The notes under the pieces are model-generated. The model did not search any database, was not told the DNA's origin, and worked only from the letters and a program-made list of their open reading frames with translations. Below, piece by piece: positions 33,303 through 42,283 of a stretch of DNA of 64,000 bases. Position 1 is the stretch's first letter, and each line of letters opens with the position of its first letter. The translations under genes were made by a program, and so were the position numbers. Source of the stretch: an uncultured Spirochaetaceae bacterium (GTDB lineage: Bacteria; Spirochaetota; Spirochaetia; Sphaerochaetales; Sphaerochaetaceae); assembly GCA_944389145.1 (NCBI GenBank), contig CALXLH010000039.1, positions 29,527 through 93,526 on the forward strand, in the 5' to 3' direction.

Positions 33303-35213
33303 ATGATCGTCATTCTCAAGCAGGGTATAACACCCGTCGAAAAAGATAAAGTGAAGTCATTCCTTCAGGAAAAGGGCTTCATCGTCAAGGAGATAGTCGG
33401 ACAGCAGGATACTGTTCTCGGTGCCGTAGGAACAGTCCAGATGGATATAAGGACGGTGGAGCTTCTCCCTGGCGTGAGTTCCGTCGTTCCTATTTCCAAG
33501 CCATACAAGCTTGCATCACGAGAGATGAAGAAGGAGGATACGATCGTATCCGTGGGAAAGGTGAGGATCGGAGGCAACCGCGTCGTGGTCATGGCTGGCC
33601 CCTGCGCTGTCGAGAGCTATGATCAGATAATGACCATAGCGGAGGCCGTAAGGGAATCTGGGGCGGTAATCCTTCGCGGCGGTGCCTTCAAGCCTAGGAC
33701 GAGCCCATACTCCTTCCAAGGGCTTGGAGAGGAAGGGCTCAAGCTTCTTCGCAAGGCTGGAGATGCCTTCGATATGCCAATAACGACAGAGGTCGTCTCT
33801 CCGCGTGATGTCGAGATGATGGCTGGATACATCGATATGTTCCAGATAGGCGCGAGGAACATGCAGAACTTCGAGCTGCTGAAGGAAGTCGGCAAGACAG
33901 GCATGCCGGTCCTCCTCAAGCGAGGCCTTTCCGCGACGATCGAGGAATGGCTGATGGCAGCTGAGTACCTCATGGCCTCCGGAACCGATCAGGTCGTGCT
34001 TTGCGAGAGGGGCATAAGGACGTATGAGAAGGCTACCAGGAACACGCTTGACTGCTCAGCCATCCCAGTGGTCCAGAAGCTTTCCCATCTTCCTGTCATA
34101 GGTGATCCATCGCATGCGACCGGTATCCGCGACATGGTTGCTCCGATGAGCCTTGCACTGATAGCCTCAGGTGCTTCCGGCGTCATCGTCGAGGTACACA
34201 ACTGTCCGGAGTGCGCTCTCTCCGATGGTCCTCAGTCCCTTTATCCATCACAGTTCGATAAGCTGGTAAGGGATATCCAGGCATTGTGCCCTGTAGTTGG
34301 AAAGAGCCTTGAGAAGGTGCCGAGGAACATCGGCGTGAAGAGAAGCGAAGGAAAGACAGAGATAGAGGCTCAGCCCGATCTCACGGTTGCGTTCCAGGGT
34401 GTGCGTGGAGCGTTCTCAGAGCTTGCCGTGAGGCGGTCATTCGATGAGGATGTAAGCCTCCTGCCGTGCCATACGTTTGCCTCCGCGTTCGATGCGGTCT
34501 CTTCTGGGAAGGCGAAGTATGCTGTCGTTCCTATAGAGAATACTCTCGGTGGCACGATCTACGATACCCTCGATCTTCTGGCGATCCATCCGGAGATCAC
34601 GGTAGTCGGGGAGACGCTGATACGGGTCGTGCATAATCTCATCACCATGCCGGATGCCCAGATGTCTGATATAAGGAAGGTCTATTCCCATCCTCAGGGA
34701 CTTGCACAGTGCAGGAAGTTCCTGTCGGAAGAGCTGCCTGATGCTGAGATCGTTCCGTTCTTTGATACCGCCGGCGCCGTCGAGTACGTTGCCAAGACGG
34801 GAGACAAGAGCATAGCCGCGATCGCAGGCGAGCCTGCCGCGACGTTCTATGGCATGAAGATCCTCAGGGAGAACATAGAGACCGATGCATCGAACTTCAC
34901 GCGCTTCTATGTGATCGCAAGGGAGGAGAACGCGGCTATCTATCGCTCAGAGGCGAGGATAAGCAAGGCGATCGTATCGTTCTCGGTAGCCGATGAGCCA
35001 GGTTCCCTTATCGAGGCGCTTTCCGTATTCAAGGACAATGGGATAAACATGATCAAGCTGGAATCCCGGCCGATCCCTGGAAAGCCGTGGGAGTACCTTA
35101 TGTTCGTTGAGTGTCAGCTTTCGGATGCGGATAAGTTCCCTGAGATAATCGGCAAGATGAAGGAGAAGACGGTTTCCTGCCGCGTCCTTGGAACATATGC
35201 CTCTGCCAGATGA
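33303..35213 (+). CDS. Fused DAHP synthase-prephenate dehydratase with ACT domain
   Basis: A 636-aa fusion joining the first step of the shikimate pathway to a step of phenylalanine synthesis. Residues 1-70 are the ferredoxin-like domain of AroF-type DAHP synthases (M-I-V-I-L-K-Q-G). Residues 80-345 form the KDO8P-type barrel (M-A-G-P-C-A-V-E-S, G-G-A-F-K-P-R-T-S-P-Y-S-F-Q-G, D-P-S-H-A-T-G). Residues 360-540 are prephenate dehydratase (A-F-Q-G-V-R-G-A-F-S-E, P-I-E-N-T-L-G-G, N-F-T-R-F). Residues 550-636 are an ACT domain with the E-S-R-P phenylalanine motif. No chorismate mutase domain is seen. Feedback control of both activities by phenylalanine is inferred. Confidence 0.93.
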   Translation: MIVILKQGITPVEKDKVKSFLQEKGFIVKEIVGQQDTVLGAVGTVQMDIRTVELLPGVSSVVPISKPYKLASREMKKEDTIVSVGKVRIGGNRVVVMAGPCAVESYDQIMTIAEAVRESGAVILRGGAFKPRTSPYSFQGLGEEGLKLLRKAGDAFDMPITTEVVSPRDVEMMAGYIDMFQIGARNMQNFELLKEVGKTGMPVLLKRGLSATIEEWLMAAEYLMASGTDQVVLCERGIRTYEKATRNTLDCSAIPVVQKLSHLPVIGDPSHATGIRDMVAPMSLALIASGASGVIVEVHNCPECALSDGPQSLYPSQFDKLVRDIQALCPVVGKSLEKVPRNIGVKRSEGKTEIEAQPDLTVAFQGVRGAFSELAVRRSFDEDVSLLPCHTFASAFDAVSSGKAKYAVVPIENTLGGTIYDTLDLLAIHPEITVVGETLIRVVHNLITMPDAQMSDIRKVYSHPQGLAQCRKFLSEELPDAEIVPFFDTAGAVEYVAKTGDKSIAAIAGEPAATFYGMKILRENIETDASNFTRFYVIAREENAAIYRSEARISKAIVSFSVADEPGSLIEALSVFKDNGINMIKLESRPIPGKPWEYLMFVECQLSDADKFPEIIGKMKEKTVSCRVLGTYASAR

Positions 35214-35743
35214 TAGCCCGTGGCTATGATGATGATCTGCTTTTCATGGGAATCCTCTCGGTAAGGGGATTCCCGTCAGCTCTTCAGGAAAGGCTTGAGG
35301 CCTCATTCGGCCCCGTCGATATGATAACGGAGCCATTTCCATTCACGTTCACTGATTATTATGTTCCTGAGATGGGAGATGGCATTGAGCGCTTCTTCAT
35401 ATCCTTCTCGGCCCTCGTCCAGCCTGATACCCTTGCCATGATCAAGGAAAGGACGAATGAGATAGAGATGGAGTGGGCGGCTGACGGAAAGCGGCAGATC
35501 AATCTAGATCCAGGGTTGCTTTCGCTCTCAAGCATCGTTCTTGCCACGACTAAGAACCGCTCCCATCGTATCGCGATCGGACATTCTCTTTATGCGGAGC
35601 TTACGCTCGTCTATCAGAACCGGCACTTCGAGTCCCTGCCATGGACCTATGCGGATTATAGGTCAGGAGAGGTGCAGGAGGTCCTGCTGCGCTTCCGTGA
35701 CAGATACAGGCAGCTGCTCAGATTGGCAAAGGAGAGGGGATAG
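35210..35743 (+). CDS. DUF4416 protein
   Basis: A 177-aa protein matching the DUF4416 pattern from memory: an N-terminal L-F-M-G-I-L-S, F-T-F-T-D-Y-Y-V-P-E-M-G, N-L-D-P-G-L-L-S-L-S-S-I-V-L-A-T-T-K and a C-terminal Y-A-D-Y. Function unknown. The ATG overlaps the stop of the aroF-pheA fusion (ATGA), so it is co-translated with it. Confidence 0.8.
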   Translation: MIARGYDDDLLFMGILSVRGFPSALQERLEASFGPVDMITEPFPFTFTDYYVPEMGDGIERFFISFSALVQPDTLAMIKERTNEIEMEWAADGKRQINLDPGLLSLSSIVLATTKNRSHRIAIGHSLYAELTLVYQNRHFESLPWTYADYRSGEVQEVLLRFRDRYRQLLRLAKERG

Positions 35744-35757
35744 GGCGTATAAGGGGT

Positions 35758-36474
35758 ATGGCTTTATTCATTGCCCTTATCATCTCATTGCTGGCCTCAT
35801 GTTCCCTTGATATCCCTATCCCTGTAACGCTCGTGATCGGCGAGGAACATCCTTTCGAGGAGCTTTTCAGCCGAGACCTGTGGTACACGCTCTCCTATTT
35901 TGATGGGCGTGAGGAGAGGACCCTCCATATTGAGCAGGGGACGAGGGAGATCGTCATCCGTGTCTATTCCGGAGGGCTCAGGGCCTTTGCCATGAAGCCC
36001 ATGGGAGAGCTTGGCCCGATCGGAGGATTCTTCGAGCCGGGAGATGATGGGACTGTCTATCTGAAAGGGGCTTCCGGCGATCTTGCGGATCTGATGGTTT
36101 CTGCGCTTGCCTATCGCAAGGAGGCTGTCGAGCGGCTTTCCATGGGACAGGTGCTTGAGGCTGAGGATGATCTCAGGGCTATAGATGAGACTGAGTTCCT
36201 CTCCCGTATCTATGATGGCACGTTGACATCTTCCACGATACCTCATAAGGAGAGGAGGCTTATCGGATTCGATTCGATCCCTGAAGGCCTATGGGTCTCT
36301 GAGAGATATGACACTCCATCGTTCGCTGTGGAGATGAGCGGTGATGAGACCGTGTTCGATATCTATCCTGGTGCTTATCGGTATATCTGCAAGGAACGTG
36401 GCCTTCTTCTTACGGTGGTGCTTACAGAGGATGGTGATGCCTCCGCCTCGATAAGGGAGTCTCCGATAATCTAG
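35758..36474 (+). CDS. Putative lipoprotein of unknown function
   Basis: A 238-aa protein beginning with a short signal (A-L-F-I-A-L-I-I-S-L-L-A-S-C) whose L-L-A-S-C is a lipobox, so it should be lipidated by Lgt and face the periplasm. The rest has no recognised domain. It follows DUF4416 by 14 bp and ends the operon before the hic promoter. Confidence 0.75.
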   Translation: MALFIALIISLLASCSLDIPIPVTLVIGEEHPFEELFSRDLWYTLSYFDGREERTLHIEQGTREIVIRVYSGGLRAFAMKPMGELGPIGGFFEPGDDGTVYLKGASGDLADLMVSALAYRKEAVERLSMGQVLEAEDDLRAIDETEFLSRIYDGTLTSSTIPHKERRLIGFDSIPEGLWVSERYDTPSFAVEMSGDETVFDIYPGAYRYICKERGLLLTVVLTEDGDASASIRESPII

Positions 36475-36479
36475 CTTGA

Positions 36480-36500
36480 TACCGTATACGGTACCGTATA
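36480..36500 (+). promoter_or_regulatory. Interlocked palindromic operator of hicAB
   Basis: Two perfect palindromes overlap: TACCGTATACGGTA (36480-36493) and TATACGGTACCGTATA (36485-36500). Together they give three alternating TACCGTA half-sites just before the AAGGGAGG ribosome binding site of hicA. TA antitoxins with ribbon-helix-helix domains bind such sites, so HicB is the likely repressor. Confidence 0.7.
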
Positions 36501-36517
36501 TTATAAGGGAGGGATAG

Positions 36518-36763
36518 ATGTCTAAATGGGAGAAGCTTATTGCTAGGCTCCATAGCGGTTCGTCAGAGCTGTGCTTTGATGAATTAAGGAAGATACTGGA
36601 ATCCTACGGATATGAGATGAGGCAATCGTCTTCTGGAAGTAGTCATTATGTTTTCAGGAAAAAGCATCATAAGGCCATAACCATTCCTAGGCAGAGATTC
36701 ATGAAGAAGGCTTATATCCTTCTTGTGAAGGAAGCGGTAGAGGCCGAGGAGAAGGGAAGATGA
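36518..36763 (+). CDS. hicA: HicA-type mRNA interferase toxin
   Basis: An 81-aa protein with the HicA double-stranded-RNA-binding fold: F-D-E-L-R-K-I-L-E-S-Y-G-Y-E and G-S-S-H-Y-V-F-R-K, where the histidine is the catalytic one, then I-T-I-P and a C-terminal helix. It would cleave mRNA in a ribosome-independent way. A good ribosome binding site (GGGAGGG) precedes the ATG. It overlaps hicB in ATGA. Confidence 0.88.
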   Translation: MSKWEKLIARLHSGSSELCFDELRKILESYGYEMRQSSSGSSHYVFRKKHHKAITIPRQRFMKKAYILLVKEAVEAEEKGR

Positions 36764-37131
36764 GCAAGGATATCGGATATTATATGTCGCTGCCATACAG
36801 GATCGAGCTTATCGCTGATAAGGAAAGCGGAGGGTATGCCGTGAGGTTCCCGGAGCTGAGGGGATGCATCACCGCAGGAGACTCCTTGGAGGAGGCCGTT
36901 GCCAACGCGGATGATGCGAAGCGCGCGTGGCTTGAGACGATGCTTGAGGATGGCGAGGAGATTCCGGAGCCTGACGTGTTGCGGCGGTTCTCCGGGGAAT
37001 TCCGCCTACGCATACCATCCGAGCTTCATCGGAGCCTCTATATGAGTGCCAGAGAGCAGGGGATCAGCATGAATATGTACTGCACCGCCATCCTATCTCA
37101 TCATGAAGGCATGGTAGCTGGCCATCATTAG
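36760..37131 (+). CDS. hicB: HicB-type antitoxin
   Basis: A 123-aa antitoxin. The N-terminal partially degraded RNase-H fold shows Y-R-I-E-L-I and G-G-Y-A-V-R-F-P-E-L-R-G-C-I-T-A-G-D-S-L-E-E-A (about residues 12-45). The C-terminus (about 85-118) is a ribbon-helix-helix DNA-binding domain (F-R-L-R-I-P-S-E-L-H-R-S-L). It neutralises HicA and probably represses the palindromic promoter upstream. Confidence 0.88.
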   Translation: MSKDIGYYMSLPYRIELIADKESGGYAVRFPELRGCITAGDSLEEAVANADDAKRAWLETMLEDGEEIPEPDVLRRFSGEFRLRIPSELHRSLYMSAREQGISMNMYCTAILSHHEGMVAGHH

Positions 37132-37144
37132 ATGGTTATTGCTG

Positions 37145-37174
37145 TTGGAATACAGTACGCTCAGATGCTATCCT
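37145..37174 (+). promoter_or_regulatory. Leaderless-type promoter of sdaA
   Basis: TTGGAA (37145-37150), an 18-bp spacer, TATCCT (37169-37174), then 6 nt to the ATG. No ribosome binding site. Confidence 0.6.
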
Positions 37175-37180
37175 TGAGCC

Positions 37181-38386
37181 ATGGAGTCGTTGAGAGAGCT
37201 GTATAGGATCGGGTATGGGCCATCATCATCCCATACGATGGGGCCGAGGGCTGCGGCAGAGAGGTTCTTGGAGGCCCATCCTGATGTGAGGAAGGCGAGG
37301 GCAGAGCTTTATGGCTCGCTTGCAGCTACGGGCAAGGGCCATCTTACCGATAAGGCCATCAGGGATGTGTTTCTCTCACATTCGATTCCCGTTGATATCC
37401 TCTGGTTTCCTGATGAGTTCAAGCCTTTCCATCCCAATGCCGTCACGTTCGTCATGATCGAGCCTGAGGAGGTCTCTGAGACCTATTACTCAGTCGGCGG
37501 AGGCAAGATCATCAAGGAAGGAGAGGCCGGCGAGGCTGATGACGATGTATATGATGATGAGAAGGTCGGTACGATGGAGAGGCTTCTTTCCTACTGTGAT
37601 AAGAGCGGCTACCAGATATGGGAGGTCGCGATAGAGGCAGAGGGAGAGGGAATCATGGAGTATATGGGTGAGGTATGGTCCGTGATGCTGGATGCCATCA
37701 GGCGCGGCCTTGATGCCGAGGGCGTGCTTCCCGGAGGGCTTCATCTGCAGCGCAAGGCCTGCCAGGCGTATGCCAAGGCCCGTGATCTCTCCGGGCTCAT
37801 GGGAAGTACGGCCCATGCCTTCTCTTATGCCCTCGCGGTTTCTGAGGAGAACGCAGGAGGAGGGAGGATCGTGACCGCTCCGACATGCGGCAGCTGTGGC
37901 GTGCTGCCTGGCGTGCTTTACCATCTTGCGCTTGAGTATTCCATCCCAGAGGCCCGTATGCAGCGTGCCTTGCTTACAGCTGGAATCATAGGCAACCTGG
38001 TCAAGGCGAATGGTTCTATATCCGGTGCGGAAGTAGGCTGTCAGGGGGAGGTCGGAGTAGCCTGTGCGATGGCCGGAGCTGCGGCTGCTCAGCTTCTTGG
38101 CGGTACGATCCATCAGATAGAGTATGCCGCGGAGATGGGGCTTGAGCATCATCTCGGCCTTACCTGCGATCCTCTGATGGGCCTTGTGCAGATCCCCTGC
38201 ATCGAGCGCAATGCCATGGCCACGATGAGAGCTATAGACCATGCCTCATATGTGCTGCTTGGAGACGGCCATCATAAGATATCATTCGATGATGTGGTTG
38301 AAGTGATGATGGAGACGGGCCATGCCCTGCCATCGCTATATCGCGAGACCTCCATGGGAGGGCTTGCGAGGATATATGAACGATAA
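37181..38386 (+). CDS. sdaA: L-serine ammonia-lyase (iron-sulfur type), single chain
   Basis: A 401-aa enzyme turning L-serine into pyruvate and ammonia. The beta part is N-terminal (residues 1-150, beginning Y-R-I-G-Y-G-P-S-S-S-H-T-M-G-P). The alpha part has A-P-T-C-G-S-C-G-V-L-P-G-V-L and later T-C-D-P-L, whose cysteines hold the [4Fe-4S] cluster. It feeds pyruvate to the ferredoxin oxidoreductase found later in the window. Its last base overlaps a nearby reading frame of the following small gene. Confidence 0.93.
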   Translation: MESLRELYRIGYGPSSSHTMGPRAAAERFLEAHPDVRKARAELYGSLAATGKGHLTDKAIRDVFLSHSIPVDILWFPDEFKPFHPNAVTFVMIEPEEVSETYYSVGGGKIIKEGEAGEADDDVYDDEKVGTMERLLSYCDKSGYQIWEVAIEAEGEGIMEYMGEVWSVMLDAIRRGLDAEGVLPGGLHLQRKACQAYAKARDLSGLMGSTAHAFSYALAVSEENAGGGRIVTAPTCGSCGVLPGVLYHLALEYSIPEARMQRALLTAGIIGNLVKANGSISGAEVGCQGEVGVACAMAGAAAAQLLGGTIHQIEYAAEMGLEHHLGLTCDPLMGLVQIPCIERNAMATMRAIDHASYVLLGDGHHKISFDDVVEVMMETGHALPSLYRETSMGGLARIYER

Positions 38387-38397
38387 TGGAGGCATCT

Positions 38398-38577
38398 ATG
38401 TATAAGACGCGGATCGTGGATTATTCTCCGCGTGCATCCGTCCTTGCAGAGCGCATCGAACGTATCGCGAATGAGGAGGAGAGGCAGGGATTCCTGCTTG
38501 TCTCATCATCTGTCACTCCGGCTGCCAAGGCAATACTTATCTTCCATAAGACGGAAGATGGAAAGGGGATGGCCTGA
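38398..38577 (+). CDS. Small protein resembling DUF4177
   Basis: A 59-aa protein beginning MYKTRIVDYSPRA, with L-A-E-R-I-E-R-I-A-N-E-E-E-R-Q-G-F-L-L-V-S-S-S and a final I-L-I-F-H-K, the strand-helix-strand plan of DUF4177. GGAGG lies 5 nt before this ATG, so I prefer it to the ATG 12 bp upstream. It is co-transcribed with sdaA. Its stop lies in the loop of a terminator hairpin. Confidence 0.65.
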   Translation: MYKTRIVDYSPRASVLAERIERIANEEERQGFLLVSSSVTPAAKAILIFHKTEDGKGMA

Positions 38578-38589
38578 TGAACCATCCCC
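38565..38589. terminator. Bidirectional terminator between the small gene and leuS
   Basis: GGGGATGG-N9-CCATCCCC is a perfect 8-bp stem. The forward side is followed by a mixed T-rich tail (CCTTATTT after 5 nt) and the reverse side by TTTCC. It serves two convergent genes. Confidence 0.65.
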
Positions 38590-38595
38590 TCCGCC

Positions 38596-41109
38596 TTATT
38601 TCACTACGATATTGACCAGCTTGTTCGGAACGACTATCTCCTTCACGATCGTCTTACCTTCGATCCATCCCTGGATCTTGCTGTCAGCCTTCGCCTCCCT
38701 CAGCATCTCTTCCTTCTCTGCTCCCTGCGGCATCTCAAGCCTTGCCCTGAGCTTGCCATTGACCTGCACCACGATCTCAACCGTGTCATCCACGGTCTTT
38801 GCCTCATCGTAGCCTGGCCAGTCCTCAAGGGCTATCGAAGGCTTATGCCCAAGCATCTCCCACAGCTCCTCCGCTAGATGCGGCGTATACGGGGATAGCA
38901 GAAGCGAGAGCGTCTCAAGGGCCTTCTTCGGGACGACCTCCAGCTTGTTAAGCTCATTTACGAATACCATCATCTGGCTTATGGCGGTATTGAAGGAGAG
39001 GCTTTCAGTGTCCTCTGTCACCTTCTTTATCGTCTTATGCATGAGCTTGTCGATCGGGGCCTCCATCTCGATGTCATCGACCTTCTTCTCCGTCGCGATC
39101 CTCCAGATCCTGTCAAGGAAGCGGTAGACGCCGATGAAGCCGTTGGTCGCCCAGGGCTTTGATTCCCTCAGGGGTCCCATGAACATCTCGTACATCCTGA
39201 CGCTGTCGGCTCCATAGTTGCGGATGAAGTCATCGGGGTTGATGACGTTCTTCAGCGACTTTGACATCTTCGCGATGACCTGCTGAAGCTCCTCTCCTGT
39301 CTCCTTGTCTATGTATCTGCCATCCTTTTCCTCGACTAGGTCCACGGGAACAAGGCTCTTGTTTGCCTTCTGGTAGGCAAACGATGTTATCATTCCCTGA
39401 TTCACGAGCCGCTGGAATGGTTCCGGCGTGGAGACAAGTCCGAGATCGTATAGAACCTTATGCCAGAACCTTGCATAAAGCAGATGCAGCACCGCATGCT
39501 CAGCGCCTCCTACATAGAGGTCCACGGGCATCCAGTACTTCTCCTTCTCCGGATCAACGAACACCTTTTCGTTCTTCGGGTCGATATATCTGAGATAGTA
39601 CCAGCATGATCCTGCCCACTGAGGCATGGTGTTGGTTTCCCTCTTTGCCTCTCCTCCGCACTTCGGGCACTTGCAGCTGACCCATTCGGGCACGTTCACG
39701 AGAGGAGACTCTCCCGTTCCTGATGGTTCGTACTTGTCCACGGTAGGAAGGCGGAGCGGAAGCTCCTCCTCAGGGACAAGCACCGTTCCGCAGTGAGGGC
39801 AGTGGATGAGAGGGATAGGCTCTCCCCAGTACCTCTGCCTGGAGAAGACCCAGTCGCGGAGCTTGTAGTTGACGGCCTTGTGTCCGTATCCATTCTTCTC
39901 AAGGAACTCGAGCATCTTGCTGATCGCCTCTTCCTTGTTGAGGCCGTCAAGCCATTCGGAATTGACATGCTCGCCATCCTCGGTCCAGGCCTCCTGCTGC
40001 ACGTCGACCTTTCCCTTCAGCACCTCGATGATGGGAAGTGAGAACTTCTTGGCAAACTCCCAGTCCCTGGTATCGTGGGCGGGAACGGCCATGATCGCTC
40101 CTGTTCCGTAGCTGATGAGCACATAGTCAGCGATCCAGATAGGGATTCTCTTCCCGTTGACAGGATTGATCGCATATGAGCCGGAGAATACTCCCGTCTT
40201 ATCCTTCGCGAGATCTGTCCTTTCGAGATCGGACTTGTGCCTTGTCTCTTCGAGATATCTATCTACCGAGGCCTTCTGTTCCGGAGTGGTCAGGGCAGGA
40301 ACGAGCGGATGCTCTGGAGCGACGACCATGTATGTAGCTCCGAAGAGCGTGTCGCAGCGTGTGGTATAGACCTCGAGCTTCTCATCCATCCCGTCGATCT
40401 GGAAGAATACCGCGGCGCCTTCCGATCTTCCGATCCAGTTGCGCTGCATGGCCTTTACCGATTCCGGCCAGTCAAGGGTATCGAGGCCTTCCAGGAGCTT
40501 ATCGGCATAGGCTGTGATCCTCAGCATCCACTGCCTGATGTTCTTCTTCTCTACCTTCTCTCCACAGCGTTCGCAGTGGCCTTCCTTGACTTCCTCGTTG
40601 GCCAGTCCCGTCTTGCAGCTGGGGCACCAGTTGATCGGAGTCACCGCCTCGTAGGCAAGCCCTTTCTCATAAAGCTTCTCGAAGATCCACTGTGTCCAGT
40701 GAAAGTAGTCGGGATCGCATGTCGAGACCTCCCTGTCCCAGTCATATGAGAAGCCGAGGCTCTTTATCTGGCGACGGAAGTTCCTGATGTTCTTCTCGGT
40801 TGTCTCCCATGGATGGGTCCCTGTCTTTATCGCATAGTTCTCCGCAGGCAGGCCGAAGGAGTCGAAGCCCATCGGATGGAGTACGTTATATCCCCTCATC
40901 CTCAGGTACCTTGAATAGATATCCGTAGCTGTATAGCCCTCAGGGTGTCCGACATGAAGTCCCGCGCCTGATGGATATGGGAACATGTCAAGGACGTAGC
41001 GCCTCTTATCCTTAGGAACCGAAGGGTCCTCTTCCGTATGGAATGTCTTATGCTCTTCCCAGTACTTCTGCCACTTTGGCTCTATCTCGCTGAATGGATA
41101 CTTGCTCAT
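38596..41109 (-). CDS. leuS: Leucyl-tRNA synthetase
   Basis: A class I aminoacyl-tRNA synthetase of 837 aa. The HIGH motif appears as [12 protein letters not shown] (about residues 44-55), KMSKS as [10 protein letters not shown] (about 612). It has the zinc-type cysteine pairs C-P-S-C and C-E-R-C, the editing domain with [11 protein letters not shown], and a C-terminal anticodon-binding region. There is no ribosome binding site before the ATG; TATTCT lies 7 nt upstream but a -35 is not clear. It is divergent from dlgD. Confidence 0.97.
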   Translation of the reverse strand: MSKYPFSEIEPKWQKYWEEHKTFHTEEDPSVPKDKRRYVLDMFPYPSGAGLHVGHPEGYTATDIYSRYLRMRGYNVLHPMGFDSFGLPAENYAIKTGTHPWETTEKNIRNFRRQIKSLGFSYDWDREVSTCDPDYFHWTQWIFEKLYEKGLAYEAVTPINWCPSCKTGLANEEVKEGHCERCGEKVEKKNIRQWMLRITAYADKLLEGLDTLDWPESVKAMQRNWIGRSEGAAVFFQIDGMDEKLEVYTTRCDTLFGATYMVVAPEHPLVPALTTPEQKASVDRYLEETRHKSDLERTDLAKDKTGVFSGSYAINPVNGKRIPIWIADYVLISYGTGAIMAVPAHDTRDWEFAKKFSLPIIEVLKGKVDVQQEAWTEDGEHVNSEWLDGLNKEEAISKMLEFLEKNGYGHKAVNYKLRDWVFSRQRYWGEPIPLIHCPHCGTVLVPEEELPLRLPTVDKYEPSGTGESPLVNVPEWVSCKCPKCGGEAKRETNTMPQWAGSCWYYLRYIDPKNEKVFVDPEKEKYWMPVDLYVGGAEHAVLHLLYARFWHKVLYDLGLVSTPEPFQRLVNQGMITSFAYQKANKSLVPVDLVEEKDGRYIDKETGEELQQVIAKMSKSLKNVINPDDFIRNYGADSVRMYEMFMGPLRESKPWATNGFIGVYRFLDRIWRIATEKKVDDIEMEAPIDKLMHKTIKKVTEDTESLSFNTAISQMMVFVNELNKLEVVPKKALETLSLLLSPYTPHLAEELWEMLGHKPSIALEDWPGYDEAKTVDDTVEIVVQVNGKLRARLEMPQGAEKEEMLREAKADSKIQGWIEGKTIVKEIVVPNKLVNIVVK

Positions 41110-41145
41110 AGCCGAGAGAATATCATTATGGGCGGAAAAAGGCTA

Positions 41146-41175
41146 TTGCAGAGCCGGCCGCGCTGTCCATAATAT
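41146..41175 (+). promoter_or_regulatory. Leaderless-type promoter of dlgD
   Basis: TTGCAG (41146-41151), an 18-bp spacer, TAATAT (41170-41175), then 7 nt to the ATG. No ribosome binding site. Confidence 0.6.
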
Positions 41176-41182
41176 TGTGGCC

Positions 41183-42184
41183 ATGAGGATTAGATTCGAA
41201 GAAGCTGAACGTGTGATGAGGGATATCCTGATCTCCCACGGCGCTCCTGCCGATAAGGCTGGAATCGTGGCATATGAGATGGCGAGGAATTCGCTTGAGG
41301 GGACATATACCCATGGCATAAACAGGTTCGCCCGTCTTGTCAAGTCTGTCGATGCGGGGACGATCGTTCCCTCTGCAGAGCCGGAACTCATCGCAGCCTC
41401 TGGCGGCATGAGCCGTTATGATGGCCATATGGGATTCGGTATCGTGAATGCGATCTTCGCCATGGATAGGGCCATGGATCTTGCCTCAGGGCATGGCATA
41501 GGCCTTGTGGCGCTTGCCCGCAACAACCACTGGCTCCGGGCAGCGACATATGGCTACCGTGCGCTTGAGCAAGGCTATGCCGCGATATGCTTCACCAATA
41601 CTACCAACAACATGCCTGCATGGGGTGCCGTTGATTCGCGCCTCGGCAATAATCCATTCGTAATGGCCTTTCCACGAAAGGACGGCAAGCACATGATCGT
41701 CGATTCCGCCATGTCCCAGTTCTCATATGGGGCGCTTGAGGTGGCGAGGCTGGCGGGCAGGCAGATGAGCGTTGCCGCCGGCTTCGATAAGGATGGAAGG
41801 ATAACCACGGATCCTTCCGCGGTGCTTGAGACTAGGAGGCCGCTGTCAGCAGGCTACTGGAAGGGTTCTGCCATGTCCTTCATGATAGACATCTTCTCTG
41901 CCTGCCTCTCCGGAGGACTCCCGGTTGCAGATATAGCGGAGCAGGAGGATGAAAGCGCGCTCTCGCAGGTCTTCATCGCTATCGATTACAGGAAGATCGT
42001 CGGAGAGGATGAGGCGGACAGGATAGCAGAGCGTGCGATAGGATACCTCAAAGGCTCGACGAAGGCGGAGGGAACGAAGGAGATCGTCTATCCTGGAGAG
42101 CGCATGCTCCGCACGAGGGAGGAGAATCTAAGGGAAGGCATCCCCGTGGATGAGCGCGTATGGAGCGAGATCCTTTCCCTCTGA
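41183..42184 (+). CDS. dlgD: 2,3-diketo-L-gulonate reductase-like dehydrogenase (Ldh2/MDG family)
   Basis: A 333-aa NAD(P)-dependent reductase of the malate/L-lactate dehydrogenase type 2 family. Segments match the E. coli YiaK/DlgD pattern as I remember it: Y-T-H-G-I-N-R-F near residue 46, G-I-G-L-V-A-L-x-x-N-N-H-W, N-x-M-P-x-W-G-A, S-Q-F-S-Y-G-x-L-E-V-x-R-L-A-G-R-Q, G-Y-W-K-G-S-x-M-S and S-Q-V-F-I-A-I-D. The start at 41183 (MRIRFEEAERV) fits the family and the promoter. No transport or kinase genes of a diketogulonate pathway lie nearby, so the true substrate may differ. Confidence 0.85.
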   Translation: MRIRFEEAERVMRDILISHGAPADKAGIVAYEMARNSLEGTYTHGINRFARLVKSVDAGTIVPSAEPELIAASGGMSRYDGHMGFGIVNAIFAMDRAMDLASGHGIGLVALARNNHWLRAATYGYRALEQGYAAICFTNTTNNMPAWGAVDSRLGNNPFVMAFPRKDGKHMIVDSAMSQFSYGALEVARLAGRQMSVAAGFDKDGRITTDPSAVLETRRPLSAGYWKGSAMSFMIDIFSACLSGGLPVADIAEQEDESALSQVFIAIDYRKIVGEDEADRIAERAIGYLKGSTKAEGTKEIVYPGERMLRTREENLREGIPVDERVWSEILSL

Positions 42185-42247
42185 CGGCATATCAAGCGTT
42201 TTAGGGTCTCCGTATCATCATATGTGGCGTTGAGTTAGCACTTCCAT

Positions 42248-42277
42248 TTGCAAGGAGCGCTCAATGTGGTCTATACT
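42248..42277 (+). promoter_or_regulatory. Leaderless-type promoter of parE
   Basis: TTGCAA (42248-42253), an 18-bp spacer, TATACT (42272-42277), then 6 nt to the ATG at 42284. The only purine-rich stretch (AAGGAGCG) is 25 nt or more from the ATG and lies within the promoter. Confidence 0.6.
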
Positions 42278-42283
42278 GCCATC

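Noticed and set aside
37490..38242. Antisense frame of 250 codons within sdaA
   Set aside because: Shadow of the serine dehydratase codons; no supporting signals.
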